Assembly (NCBI GenBank): GCA_016777395.1
Contig: JADHRO010000018.1
Location: 1 to 16,312 of the forward strand
From: Chitinophagales bacterium
GTDB taxonomy: Bacteria; Bacteroidota; Bacteroidia; Chitinophagales; UBA8649
Direction: 5' to 3'
DNA length: 16,312 bases
Shown: piece by piece, positions 1 to 7,940 of the stretch
Numbering within the stretch: the first letter of the stretch is position 1
Layout of the letters: every line of letters begins with the position of its first letter
Program-made: the position numbers and the translations under genes
The notes under the pieces: generated by a model
Told to the model about the DNA's origin: nothing
What the model saw: only the letters and a program-made list of their open reading frames with translations
Database searches by the model: none

Positions 1-2
1 GC

Positions 3-1499
3 ATTAAGGGTTTGGCTATCACCTATGAAATTAGACCTGAAGCTACTTGGGATGATGGTACTCCAGTTACTGCTGCAGATTACGAGTTTGCTTTAAAAGT
101 TGTAAAAAATCCAAAAGTAGATTGCGAGAGTCTCCGTCCTTACTTTGAGTTCATTTTCGATTTGGAAATAGATCCAAATAATCCAAAAAAATTCACGGTA
201 TTCACTCAAGACAAATACATTTTATCTGAATCAGTGAGTTCGGGTTATTTATACCCCAAGCATATTTATGATGCGGAGGGTTTAATGGATGATTACAGCG
301 TATACGATTTAAGTAACCCAGCTAATTTTTCTGATTTATCCGGTGATTTGAATATCATCACGTTTGCAGAACAGTTTAACAGTGAGAAGTTTTCAAGAAA
401 TCCTGATTTCGTTGTAGGATGTGGACCATACCGATTAAAAGAGTGGACCACAGGACAACGGGTAGTCTTGGTGAAAAAAGAAAATTGGTGGGGTGAGCAA
501 TTTGTAGGTAAAGAAACTCGATTTGACAACTATCCTGATAAAATTGTTTATGAAATAATCGTTGATAACACGACTGCCGTTACCGCGATGAAAGACGAAA
601 GCATTGATGTAATGGGCGGTATTCCTTCTAAGGATTATGTAGATCTCAAAGAAAATGAGGACTTTAAAGCCTTGTTTAATCTTCATGAGCCTATTGCACC
701 TTCATACAGCTATATCGGTTTAAATAACAAGAGTCCAAAGTTGGAAGATAAAAGAGTTCGACAAGCCTTGTCAATGGCTCTGGATTATGAGACCATTAAT
801 AGAGTGATCAACTATAATCTAGCCGAACGTACAGTAGGTCCAGTTCACCCAAATAAAACTTATTACAACAAAGATATTGCCTTATATCCCTATGATTTGA
901 ATGCGTCTAAAGTGCTTTTAGACGAGTCGGGATGGTTAGATAAAGATGGGAATGGAGTAAGAGAAAAATTTATTGATGGCGAAACCATCGAATTAGATAT
1001 AGAGTTTTTATTGGTTGCTGGAAGTGAATCTGCTGAGAACATTGCATTAATGTTGAAAAACAATATGGCCAAGGTGGGCGTAAATATTGAGATTGTACAA
1101 AAAGAATGGACTGTATTCCTAGAGCAAGTAAAATCACATGATTTTGAAATGAATACAATGGGTTGGGTAATGGGCCCGGATTTATCAGACTTTAAACAAA
1201 TATGGCATACGGATTCATATAATGGAGGAAGCAACTATATTGGTTTTGGAAATACCTATACAGATGATTTAATTGACAAGATTAGATACGAATTGGATGA
1301 GGAAAAGAGAAACGCTATGTATCTTGAGTTTCAAGAAATCCTGCATGAGGAAGCCCCTTACATCTTCATGTTTACAGGGAAAAATAAGATGGCATTTCAT
1401 GGAAGATTTGATAACGCTGATGGATACCTGCTGCGTCCAGGTCATTTTGAAAATGAATTTAAGTTAAACCCTAATTTTGGCGCTGCTGCAGCTCAATAA
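3..1499 (+). CDS. Peptide-type ABC transporter solute-binding protein (SBP family 5), 5'-truncated by the window edge
   Basis: Extracytoplasmic solute-binding protein of the OppA/DppA class, which captures peptides or similar solutes and hands them to the permeases encoded just downstream. The frame is open to base 3, so the true start, the signal peptide and the first part of lobe I lie outside the window; the TTG at 12-14 is only an internal codon. The visible protein begins within the conserved N-terminal segment (IRPEATWDDGTPVTAADYEF), a hallmark of family 5 (SBP_bac_5). Further family signs are CGPYRLKEW near residue 140, an IGLNN..K..D.RVRQALSMALD stretch in the middle, and the AP.G.VHPN-type hinge region. 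About 498 codons remain and the family is usually 530-600 residues, so little is missing. The stop TAA (1497-1499) lies 12 bases before the OppB-like gene, which indicates one operon. Family assignment is secure. Substrate is inferred from family only; nickel or sugar-oligomer binders of the same fold cannot be excluded. Confidence 0.93.
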   Translation: MKGLAITYEIRPEATWDDGTPVTAADYEFALKVVKNPKVDCESLRPYFEFIFDLEIDPNNPKKFTVFTQDKYILSESVSSGYLYPKHIYDAEGLMDDYSVYDLSNPANFSDLSGDLNIITFAEQFNSEKFSRNPDFVVGCGPYRLKEWTTGQRVVLVKKENWWGEQFVGKETRFDNYPDKIVYEIIVDNTTAVTAMKDESIDVMGGIPSKDYVDLKENEDFKALFNLHEPIAPSYSYIGLNNKSPKLEDKRVRQALSMALDYETINRVINYNLAERTVGPVHPNKTYYNKDIALYPYDLNASKVLLDESGWLDKDGNGVREKFIDGETIELDIEFLLVAGSESAENIALMLKNNMAKVGVNIEIVQKEWTVFLEQVKSHDFEMNTMGWVMGPDLSDFKQIWHTDSYNGGSNYIGFGNTYTDDLIDKIRYELDEEKRNAMYLEFQEILHEEAPYIFMFTGKNKMAFHGRFDNADGYLLRPGHFENEFKLNPNFGAAAAQ

Positions 1500-1511
1500 T
1501 TTTAGTATACT

Positions 1512-3035
1512 ATGTTTAAATACATTCTAACCCGGATATTATATTTTATTCCGACGCTTCTAATCATTACCCTGTTAACCTTTTTGCTTAGCCAGGCTGC
1601 CCCAGGGGACCCTGTCGAAACAAGACTTCAAGGTGGTCAAGGCGCTCAAGGTGGTGGAATGTCAGAGAAACAAGCTGGAGAGCAAGCTTATATAGATATG
1701 AGCAAAAAACTCGGCTTGGATTTACCGCCTTTTTATTTTTCCTTGGGTTCGATAGCAGAACCTAAAGACCTCTACAAGATATTTCGAAAAAAGGAAAGAG
1801 AAAATCTTGCTAGACTCATCAATGAATATGGGAACTGGGATAGAATAGAGCCATATTACGAATCCATCAAAGCATTTGAAGTTTCGCTTTATGATATTGA
1901 GCGAGATACCAATAGCTATTCTGACTTAAAGATTCTGAAGGAAGGAATCAACAATTTACTTAATACTTACGAAGAGGGTAAGGTTTCAAATACTTTATCT
2001 AATATGGAGCAAGCTATGAACACCGTGAGTAAGCTAAGAATAGATAGTAACACTATTATTGAAAAGAATTATTTCGAAAGTTCTATTCCCGCATTCACTG
2101 CCATGAGAGATAATTACTTGGCCATTAAAGCTAACCCATCCGTTTGGAAAACTAATATACCTAGTATTAAATGGATTGGAACAGGCAATCAATATCATGT
2201 TTGGTTGTTTGGTAATAAACCTTGGTTCTCAAAATCTAAAGATCCAAGTCTAAAAGGTGGTTTTATTCGGGGAGATTTTGGGGAATCCTACCTAGATGGA
2301 AGACCCGTATCCTCCATTATTAAAGATGCTTTACCGATCACCATGAGTCTAAACATTATTTCGGTGTTAATCGCTTATTCACTTTCGGTTTGGCTAGGTG
2401 TATTTTTGTCCAAAAGAAAAGATTCAAAATTAGATAGAGTAGTATCCATTGTGCTTTTCATTTTATATTCTCTTCCCGTTTTCTGGGTAGCAACAATATT
2501 CATTGTTTACTTGACTACCAATGAGTATGGCATGGATTGGTTTCCAACCTATGGTCTTTTCTCTAACGACCTTTCAGATGATGCTACTTTCTGGGAAGTA
2601 GCCAAAGATGGCGGTGCACACGTCATTTTACCTATATTGGCGATGACATATGGCTCCTTCACCTACATTACTAGACAAATGAGAGGCAGTATGCTTGCTG
2701 TACTAAAACAAGATTACATTAGAACAGCAGTTGCTAAAGGTTTACCAGACAATAAGGTAACTTGGAAGCATGCATTTAGAAATTCCTTGATACCGGTCAT
2801 TACAATGTTTGCGAGTTTGTTTCCAGTAATGATTAGTGGATCAGTTGTTATTGAGGTGATTTTCTCCATCCCAGGAATGGGTAGGGTTGGTTACGAAGCC
2901 GTACTGGCAAGAAACTACCCAGTTTTATTTACAGTGTTAATCTTCTCTGCGGTATTGACCATGATTGGAATACTTATAGCAGATATTTTATATTCGGTGG
3001 CTGACCCACGAATTTCATTTACTAAAAAGAAGTAA
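1512..3035 (+). CDS. OppB/DppB-type ABC transporter permease with a large extracytoplasmic insertion
   Basis: Inner-membrane permease subunit of a peptide-type importer. The N-terminus has the classic first helix followed by SQAAPGDPVE (residues 9-36). The C-terminal part (about 248-503) carries the family body: GDFGESYLDGRPV, a run of hydrophobic helices, the cytoplasmic EAA loop that contacts the ATPase (residues 401-423, with DYIRTAVAKGL and AFRNSLIPV), and the ending IPGMGRVGYEAV...DILYSVADPRI. At 507 residues it is far longer than the usual 305-340. The surplus is a Gly-rich patch (41-49) and a charged, probably helical region of about 155 residues (roughly 80-235) between helix 1 and the GDFG motif, which should face the periplasm. 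ATG at 1512 lies 12 bases after the binding-protein stop, and the stop at 3033-3035 is 6 bases before the next permease. The permease role is clear. What the insertion does is unknown; it could contact the binding protein. Confidence 0.93.
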   Translation: MFKYILTRILYFIPTLLIITLLTFLLSQAAPGDPVETRLQGGQGAQGGGMSEKQAGEQAYIDMSKKLGLDLPPFYFSLGSIAEPKDLYKIFRKKERENLARLINEYGNWDRIEPYYESIKAFEVSLYDIERDTNSYSDLKILKEGINNLLNTYEEGKVSNTLSNMEQAMNTVSKLRIDSNTIIEKNYFESSIPAFTAMRDNYLAIKANPSVWKTNIPSIKWIGTGNQYHVWLFGNKPWFSKSKDPSLKGGFIRGDFGESYLDGRPVSSIIKDALPITMSLNIISVLIAYSLSVWLGVFLSKRKDSKLDRVVSIVLFILYSLPVFWVATIFIVYLTTNEYGMDWFPTYGLFSNDLSDDATFWEVAKDGGAHVILPILAMTYGSFTYITRQMRGSMLAVLKQDYIRTAVAKGLPDNKVTWKHAFRNSLIPVITMFASLFPVMISGSVVIEVIFSIPGMGRVGYEAVLARNYPVLFTVLIFSAVLTMIGILIADILYSVADPRISFTKKK

Positions 3036-3041
3036 AGGTAT

Positions 3042-4385
3042 ATGAGTGCTAACAATAAAAATATTGAAAAATCTACTGAAACAGCTGCTCAAGTTGAACC
3101 AGTTCATAAGGCTGCTGAAGATCAAAGCTATAGCGCAATTGTAAAGCGCCAGTTTAGAAAAAACAAGCCAGCAGTTTGGTCTTTACGGTTTATTATTTTG
3201 ATAGTTATCATTGGTCTATCTGCAGATTTTTTAGCCAATGAAAAACCTTTGATGTGTAAATATGAGGGAAGCACCTATTTTCCGGTTTTTAGAGAATATA
3301 TAGTTGATTTAGGAGGCTCTTGGCCGAAAGAATTAAGTAGTATTGTAGATTGGAAAACTGCAGAATATGATTATGCCATTTGGGCACCTATCCCCTACGG
3401 GCAAAGTGAAACAGATTTTGCAAATGCCAATTATGCGAGTCCTCTGGATGATCAGAATGTCAAAAGCAGGCGTTGGTGGCATTGGCTGGGAACAGATGAA
3501 ATAGGCCGAGATGTGATGTCAGGCATGATTCATGGTACACGAATAGCCATGATGGTAGGTGTAGTCTCTATGTCAATCGCATCAATTATAGGTATTTTCA
3601 TGGGAGCCATGGCAGGTTACTTTGGAGATGAAAAGCTGAAGACCTCATGGGTAAACATTTTGTTGTTTTTTGTCAGTTTACCTTTTGCCTTCTTTTACGG
3701 CTTTCAAATCAGGAGTTACAGCATTGGTGAAGCATTTGCAAACAGTCTTTTTAGCGCGCTATTTCAAATTTTTGTAGGTATTATTATTTTTACCGTTTTC
3801 ATTTTTGTTGGTCAGCTAATCGCCAAGGGTTTAAACAAAGCTCTTAAACTAAAAGCGAATACCAATGTACCAATCGATATCATTGTTTCTCGTTCCATTG
3901 AAATTTTAATCTCTGTACCTCGACTTTTATTAATTATGTCGATAGTTGCCATCGCGAAACCTTCTATTATGTTGGTGATGGTTATTATAGGAGCAACCTC
4001 TTGGACAGGAATTGCTCGATTTACTCGAGGCGAATTACTGCGTGTAAGAAACTTAGAATACATAGAAGCAGCGCAAAGTTTAGGATATAGCGAATGGAGA
4101 ACCATTTTTAGACATGCTATACCTAATTCATTAGCTCCGGTATTGATAGCTATTGCTTTTGGTGTAGCAGGAGCCATTTTAACTGAATCCTTCCTCTCTT
4201 TCTTAGGAATAGGCGTGGAAGCTGAAGTAGCTACATGGGGTAAGTTGTTGTCTTTAGCACGTAAGAATTTTAGTGCTTGGTGGTTAGCTCTAGCTCCAGG
4301 ATTTGCCATTTTTATTACTGTTACTATTTACAATTTAATGGGTGAAGGATTAACAGATGCCTTGGATCCACGCCTAAAGCAGTAA
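3042..4385 (+). CDS. OppC/DppC-type ABC transporter permease with an inserted pair of hydrophobic segments
   Basis: Second inner-membrane permease subunit, expected to pair with the OppB-like protein encoded 6 bases upstream. A polar N-terminal tail (1-45) precedes helix 1 (about 48-65), then an enlarged periplasmic loop (66-148). The family core follows: WLGTDEIGRDVMSGMIHGTR (148-167), AGYFGD (191-196), the EAA loop EYIEAAQSLGYSEWRTIFRH (339-358), SFLSFLGIGV, TWGKLL, and a C-terminal LTDALDPRLKQ. At 447 residues it exceeds the usual 280-320. Besides the loop, about 80 residues are inserted between AGYFGD and the next core helix (about 197-278). The insertion holds two strongly hydrophobic stretches (about 203-222 and 237-260), which look like two extra transmembrane helices. 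No OppD or OppF ATPase gene follows before the next, unrelated gene, so the ATPases must be upstream or elsewhere. Confidence 0.93.
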   Translation: MSANNKNIEKSTETAAQVEPVHKAAEDQSYSAIVKRQFRKNKPAVWSLRFIILIVIIGLSADFLANEKPLMCKYEGSTYFPVFREYIVDLGGSWPKELSSIVDWKTAEYDYAIWAPIPYGQSETDFANANYASPLDDQNVKSRRWWHWLGTDEIGRDVMSGMIHGTRIAMMVGVVSMSIASIIGIFMGAMAGYFGDEKLKTSWVNILLFFVSLPFAFFYGFQIRSYSIGEAFANSLFSALFQIFVGIIIFTVFIFVGQLIAKGLNKALKLKANTNVPIDIIVSRSIEILISVPRLLLIMSIVAIAKPSIMLVMVIIGATSWTGIARFTRGELLRVRNLEYIEAAQSLGYSEWRTIFRHAIPNSLAPVLIAIAFGVAGAILTESFLSFLGIGVEAEVATWGKLLSLARKNFSAWWLALAPGFAIFITVTIYNLMGEGLTDALDPRLKQ

Positions 4386-4450
4386 ACTACTAAAACAAAT
4401 TTGCTGGGCAAACGTTAAAACCGTAAGTAATCTTTGTGCTAATAATTTGT

Positions 4451-5917
4451 ATGTCAGGTAAACCAGTTTATCATATCGCATTAAGTCTAATTCTTCTCGT
4501 TTTGTTTGGCGGTATAAATGCCCAAAAAACACAAGTTTCTAATGGGGTGAAGCTGAACAGTAAAGTATCTAATTTTAGAGTTCTTGGTAAAGTAGGTAAC
4601 AAGTTTGTAGTGGAAAGGTATGGCAACAATACGCATATTCTTGATGTATACAACACAGGCCTAAAAAATCAAATGAGCCGACAAATCATCTTGAATAAAA
4701 ATGAGTTTATTGAGACCATCTGGCTGCAGGCAAATTCAGGCTGGATTATTCGGGTAAAAAATGACAAGACCACCAATTATTTGATTGCCTCTAAGCTGGA
4801 CGAGCGTATCTCCATATCTCAAAAGCCAGTTGTTTTAGATTCCATTGTGGAGCGAAAGGATTTATTACAATCCAATTTAAGAACCAAATTATCACTTAAC
4901 GAAAGTACCATACTTATCTATGCGCCCATCTTTTCACAAGGTGAAGTAGACTATTTCTATACACGGGTTTACGATATCAATATGCAATTGATATCAGAAA
5001 AAATGATTAAAGAGCCTAGTTTGTTAGATTATGATTTTGAGGAAGTTATTGTTCTTAATGATGGAAGTTATCTATTTGTCACCAAACAAGACGGGGGAGA
5101 AGATCCAGCAGTCTACTATTTCAATTATGTTAAAAAGGATGGCACCATAAGTAAATTCCAATTTGCCCCAGTAAAAAATGTATTTAAAAAATTAGAATTT
5201 CAAGTAGACAACCTTAACCATGCCCTCTTCATTTCAGGATTTTTCAGTGCGAGAAATGAAAACAAAAGGAACAAGAATGGCGCTAGTGAATTCTTTACTT
5301 CAAAACTTGACCTTGACAATTTCCAAACCCAATACACCGAAATTGTCCCTTTTACAGATGAGTTTTATCTTAAGTTAACCAGTAAAAATAGTGAGCGCAC
5401 GCCCCCGCAATTATTTACATTCTATATTCATAGCTTAATCCCCCAAATAGACGGAGGAGCCCTTGTCTTTACCGAGTCGTATTTCAAAACAGAAGAATCC
5501 AATGTGAATGACACCTACTTTTCTCTTGGTGGTGTATCTAATTATAATTATTCGACTATTTATAATTTTAACGATATTGTGGTGTATCATTTGGATAGCA
5601 CGGGACATTGCAAACGACAAGAAATTATAAGAAAAAAACAAATTTCCCGAAATGATGGAGGAAGCTTCTCTTCATTTTATGTTTTTAACAGTCAAAATCA
5701 ACTTCAAATGATGTTCTTAGATGAGATCGATAGATATACCCACTTGAGTGCTGCATCCGTGATAGATGAATCGGAGACAGAATCAAAATCGATCTTAAAT
5801 ATTGGGAATAAAAATGTATTTCCTATTATGAAAATGAGTAAACAAACTGCCCCAAATGAATTACTAATCCCTAGCTATAATAGAAACAAAATGCAGTTAA
5901 TAAAAATGACATTTTAG
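4451..5917 (+). CDS. Secreted protein of unknown function, probable beta-propeller (Bacteroidota-type)
   Basis: A protein of about 488 residues with a Sec signal peptide (residues 1-24: MSGKP, a hydrophobic core LSLILLVLFGG, cleavage after INA before QKT). The mature part is rich in repeated short strands with aromatic and Asp/Gly turns, such as GGALVFTESYF and FNDIVVYHLDSTGHC. These resemble secreted propeller-like proteins seen in Bacteroidota genomes, but I recognise no catalytic motif. A C-terminal RNDGGSFSSFYVF stretch also fits that group. No lipobox and no obvious type IX secretion C-terminal domain are visible, so it is probably periplasmic or loosely envelope-associated. I chose ATG at 4451 over the in-frame GTG at 4436, because starting there puts the positive n-region next to the hydrophobic core. 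A near-consensus Bacteroidota -7 element (AATCTTTG, 4429-4436) overlaps that GTG. Its spacing to TTTG at 4400-4403 is 25 bases, longer than usual, so the promoter is tentative. It is followed after 2 bases by the next gene. Confidence 0.75.
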   Translation: MSGKPVYHIALSLILLVLFGGINAQKTQVSNGVKLNSKVSNFRVLGKVGNKFVVERYGNNTHILDVYNTGLKNQMSRQIILNKNEFIETIWLQANSGWIIRVKNDKTTNYLIASKLDERISISQKPVVLDSIVERKDLLQSNLRTKLSLNESTILIYAPIFSQGEVDYFYTRVYDINMQLISEKMIKEPSLLDYDFEEVIVLNDGSYLFVTKQDGGEDPAVYYFNYVKKDGTISKFQFAPVKNVFKKLEFQVDNLNHALFISGFFSARNENKRNKNGASEFFTSKLDLDNFQTQYTEIVPFTDEFYLKLTSKNSERTPPQLFTFYIHSLIPQIDGGALVFTESYFKTEESNVNDTYFSLGGVSNYNYSTIYNFNDIVVYHLDSTGHCKRQEIIRKKQISRNDGGSFSSFYVFNSQNQLQMMFLDEIDRYTHLSAASVIDESETESKSILNIGNKNVFPIMKMSKQTAPNELLIPSYNRNKMQLIKMTF

Positions 5918-5919
5918 GC

Positions 5920-6918
5920 ATGTTAGCTATTTTCTCAAAAAAACATTTTAATCTTGGAGTAATTCTCATTGGATTGGCGACAATCATACTGCATATTTTT
6001 TCTTTTAAAACAGCCACAGATACAAGCTTATGGATAACAAGTGGCCCATTGGCACTTAAACTATACAACTTACTTGGTGATCAATTCTTTAGTAATACAA
6101 TTACTGGTTTTGCTTTTTCAATGATTCTTATCACTTTTCAACTCGTTTTAGTCTATCGAATTATAGCTAAGAGTAAGAAACTGGAGAAGTACAATCTACA
6201 AGTCACTTGGATTTATGCGTGGTTAATACATTTATTTCCAGAATGGAGCTCCTTGTCACCCGTATTGCTTGCCACGAGTCTATTGTTGTTTGTCCTATAT
6301 AGAATTTATACGCTGGTTGATTTTCAAAAAAATAATTTTCTTTTCAATGCTAGCACGCTGATGGGGCTCGCCTTTCTATTCTGGTACCCCACCATTCTGA
6401 TTATTCCCTTCCTGATTATTTTACTTTTTCAGTACAATGCAATCAGTCTAAAAAGAGTAAGCATCCTATTGCTATCATTTAGTATTCCAGTAATTTGGTA
6501 TAATGTCTATATTTTAAATTCGCATGGGGCAACGGAGTCGCTCTTTGATTTCAATTTATTTCATATTCACGAGCTTGATGAGCATATACTCAGCAATACT
6601 CAATGGGCTCCGCTATCAATTCTTTTAGTTTATGTTACTCTTGGACTCTTAAATGCATGGTCACTTTCAAACAAAACATCTAAAAATTCACGCTTGTTTG
6701 TTAACTCTTTATTGGTACTAAGCGTCTTTTTAGGTTTAGGGTTTGCCCTATCCAAAAATGCATTGATCTATTCATTTCCAATGACATTGTTCCCAGCTTC
6801 ATTTTTCGTTATCCTGTTTCTTAACAACTTTAAACGAAGTAAGCATTCAGAATTAGCGCATATTATTTTACTTTTGGCCATATTGTTTAACTTTGTTTAC
6901 GAAATCATATCCAAATGA
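5920..6918 (+). CDS. Polytopic membrane protein, DUF6427-like
   Basis: Integral membrane protein of 332 residues with about eight or nine hydrophobic helices and very short loops. The N-terminal FSKKHFNLGVILIG pattern, the LSPVLLATSLLLFVLYRIYTL stretch about one third of the way in, and the following FNASTLMGLAFLFWYP segment resemble DUF6427, a Bacteroidota membrane family of unknown function; this is recognised by eye, not by a search. There are no charged catalytic motifs, no ATPase or transporter signature, and no receptor-like domain. The ATG lies 2 bases after the stop of the secreted propeller-like gene. Its TGA stop overlaps the next ATG in an ATGA arrangement (6915-6918), so translation with the neighbours is probably coupled. 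It could help assemble or anchor an envelope component, but that is only inference from position. Confidence 0.72.
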   Translation: MLAIFSKKHFNLGVILIGLATIILHIFSFKTATDTSLWITSGPLALKLYNLLGDQFFSNTITGFAFSMILITFQLVLVYRIIAKSKKLEKYNLQVTWIYAWLIHLFPEWSSLSPVLLATSLLLFVLYRIYTLVDFQKNNFLFNASTLMGLAFLFWYPTILIIPFLIILLFQYNAISLKRVSILLLSFSIPVIWYNVYILNSHGATESLFDFNLFHIHELDEHILSNTQWAPLSILLVYVTLGLLNAWSLSNKTSKNSRLFVNSLLVLSVFLGLGFALSKNALIYSFPMTLFPASFFVILFLNNFKRSKHSELAHIILLLAILFNFVYEIISK

Positions 6919-7397
6919 AAACTAGCACCTGTCCAAGCAATTCTAAGCTACTCAAATTATTGCCCCTAGCTGCAGTCCTTTTTGTTGCAAAAATTGTTGT
7001 TGCTCAGGATTTAAACCCCATTACTTGGCAAGTTGATTGCACTAAAAAGGAGGGTGTTCAGCAGCTTGAATTTACTGCTTCTATAAAAGAAGGCTGGTAT
7101 TTGTATAGTCAAGAAATAGATGAAGGTGGACCCATCCCCACTAGTTTTAAACTTTCTTATGACGGAGAGAATTTCGAGTTTATAAACCCCATAGAAAATA
7201 GTAAGTATAAAATTATCAGTACGGATGAGATGTTTTTAATGGAGTTGATAAAATATAAAAATGAAGTTCGCTATACCTACCCCTTAGACAAAGTAATAAA
7301 CAATGGAACGATTCAGGCAAGCGTGGAGTTCATGTGTTGTGATGACACCCAATGCCTAGCACCTAAAACAGTTGAATTAACACTTAATTTAAAATAA
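6915..7397 (+). CDS. Stand-alone DsbD alpha-like domain protein, periplasmic (first copy)
   Basis: A 160-residue exported protein consisting of a signal peptide (about 1-30, cleavage after IVVA before QDLN) and one DsbD N-terminal (alpha) domain. In DsbD this immunoglobulin-like domain takes electrons from the C-terminal thioredoxin domain and passes them to periplasmic thiol proteins. Visible family marks are KEGWYLYSQEIDEGGPIPTS (about 58-77), DEMF (104-107, at the position of the cap loop of E. coli DsbD) and the redox motif VEFMCCDDTQCLAP, with Cys141, Cys142 and Cys147. The second copy has only one Cys at the first position (CDSMQC), so Cys142/Cys147 is the likely active pair and Cys141 is extra. 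Cys42 is a further cysteine in the mature part. The gene overlaps its upstream neighbour by 4 bases and precedes the second copy by 8 bases. Its role as electron carrier for the DsbD at 7941-9563 is inferred from domain and context. Confidence 0.88.
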   Translation: MKTSTCPSNSKLLKLLPLAAVLFVAKIVVAQDLNPITWQVDCTKKEGVQQLEFTASIKEGWYLYSQEIDEGGPIPTSFKLSYDGENFEFINPIENSKYKIISTDEMFLMELIKYKNEVRYTYPLDKVINNGTIQASVEFMCCDDTQCLAPKTVELTLNLK

Positions 7398-7405
7398 ATC
7401 ACTTT

Positions 7406-7930
7406 ATGAAAACTTATTTATTATCCTTAATTACGCTCAGTACAATATTGTTATTTTCATGCCAATCAGCATCTTCTGAAATTTCAGTAGCCGAAGTTGT
7501 TGAGAGTGCAGAGGTTTTGGAAAAAGAACCGATAATTCAAGTGCTTGAACCCGTAAAATGGGTCTATACCGCAGAGAAATTAGAAGAAAATCAATACAAG
7601 ATTACATTTAATGCAACCATTGAAGATGGATGGTATGTTTATTCCTCTTCTGTAGATGAAGATGGACCTATCCCGACAAGCATTTATTTTGATGAGAATG
7701 AATCGCTTGGTGCCTTGAGTGATATTGAAGAAAGTGGTGAAGAGACCAAAGATGGATATGATGAAATGTTTGACATGGACATCAAAAAATTTGGACATGC
7801 TGCTAGTTTTAGTCAGGTTATCAATATTAATGGAGCTGCAACAATAACTGGATATTTGGAGTTCATGACATGTGATTCAATGCAATGCTTGTTCCCTGAC
7901 CCAATTGAGTTTACTGTAAATGCCAATTAA
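7406..7930 (+). CDS. Stand-alone DsbD alpha-like domain lipoprotein (second copy)
   Basis: A 174-residue protein with a lipoprotein signal peptide: hydrophobic core followed by LLFSC, so Cys19 should be lipidated and the protein tethered to a membrane by its N-terminus. An acidic linker rich in Glu, Ser and Val (about 20-46) leads to a single DsbD alpha-like domain. It is a clear paralogue of the preceding gene: EDGWYVYSSSVDEDGPIPTS (73-92) matches the same stretch in copy one, DEMF is at 119-122, and the C-terminal motif is LEFMTCDSMQCLFP with Cys156 and Cys161 as the expected redox pair. After the lipid Cys there is no run of acidic residues of the kind linked to surface export in Bacteroidota, so a periplasm-facing location is favoured. 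The last codons overlap an ATG at 7920, but the DsbD gene more likely starts at 7941, 10 bases after this stop. Confidence 0.88.
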   Translation: MKTYLLSLITLSTILLFSCQSASSEISVAEVVESAEVLEKEPIIQVLEPVKWVYTAEKLEENQYKITFNATIEDGWYVYSSSVDEDGPIPTSIYFDENESLGALSDIEESGEETKDGYDEMFDMDIKKFGHAASFSQVININGAATITGYLEFMTCDSMQCLFPDPIEFTVNAN

Positions 7931-7940
7931 AAGCCATTCC

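Noticed and set aside
890..1234. A 114-codon minus-strand frame inside the solute-binding protein gene
   Set aside because: It is antisense to a conserved coding region with a composition of random translation; no domain is visible.
3812..4309. A 165-codon minus-strand frame inside the OppC-like gene
   Set aside because: It is antisense to the conserved EAA loop and core helices of a clear permease, has no recognisable motif, and is a frame shadow.
4400..4412. Hairpin TTTGC-TGG-GCAAA after the OppC-like gene, considered as a terminator
   Set aside because: The stem has five pairs with a three-base loop and is not followed by T residues.
4436..4450. GTG at 4436 as start of the secreted propeller-like protein
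   Set aside because: It adds MLIIC in front of a well-formed signal peptide and overlaps a near-consensus -7 element; ATG at 4451 is better.
7920..7940. ATG at 7920 as start of DsbD
   Set aside because: It would overlap the previous gene and add a polar MPIKSHS stretch before the signal-like segment; ATG at 7941 gives a standard signal peptide. It cannot be fully excluded.
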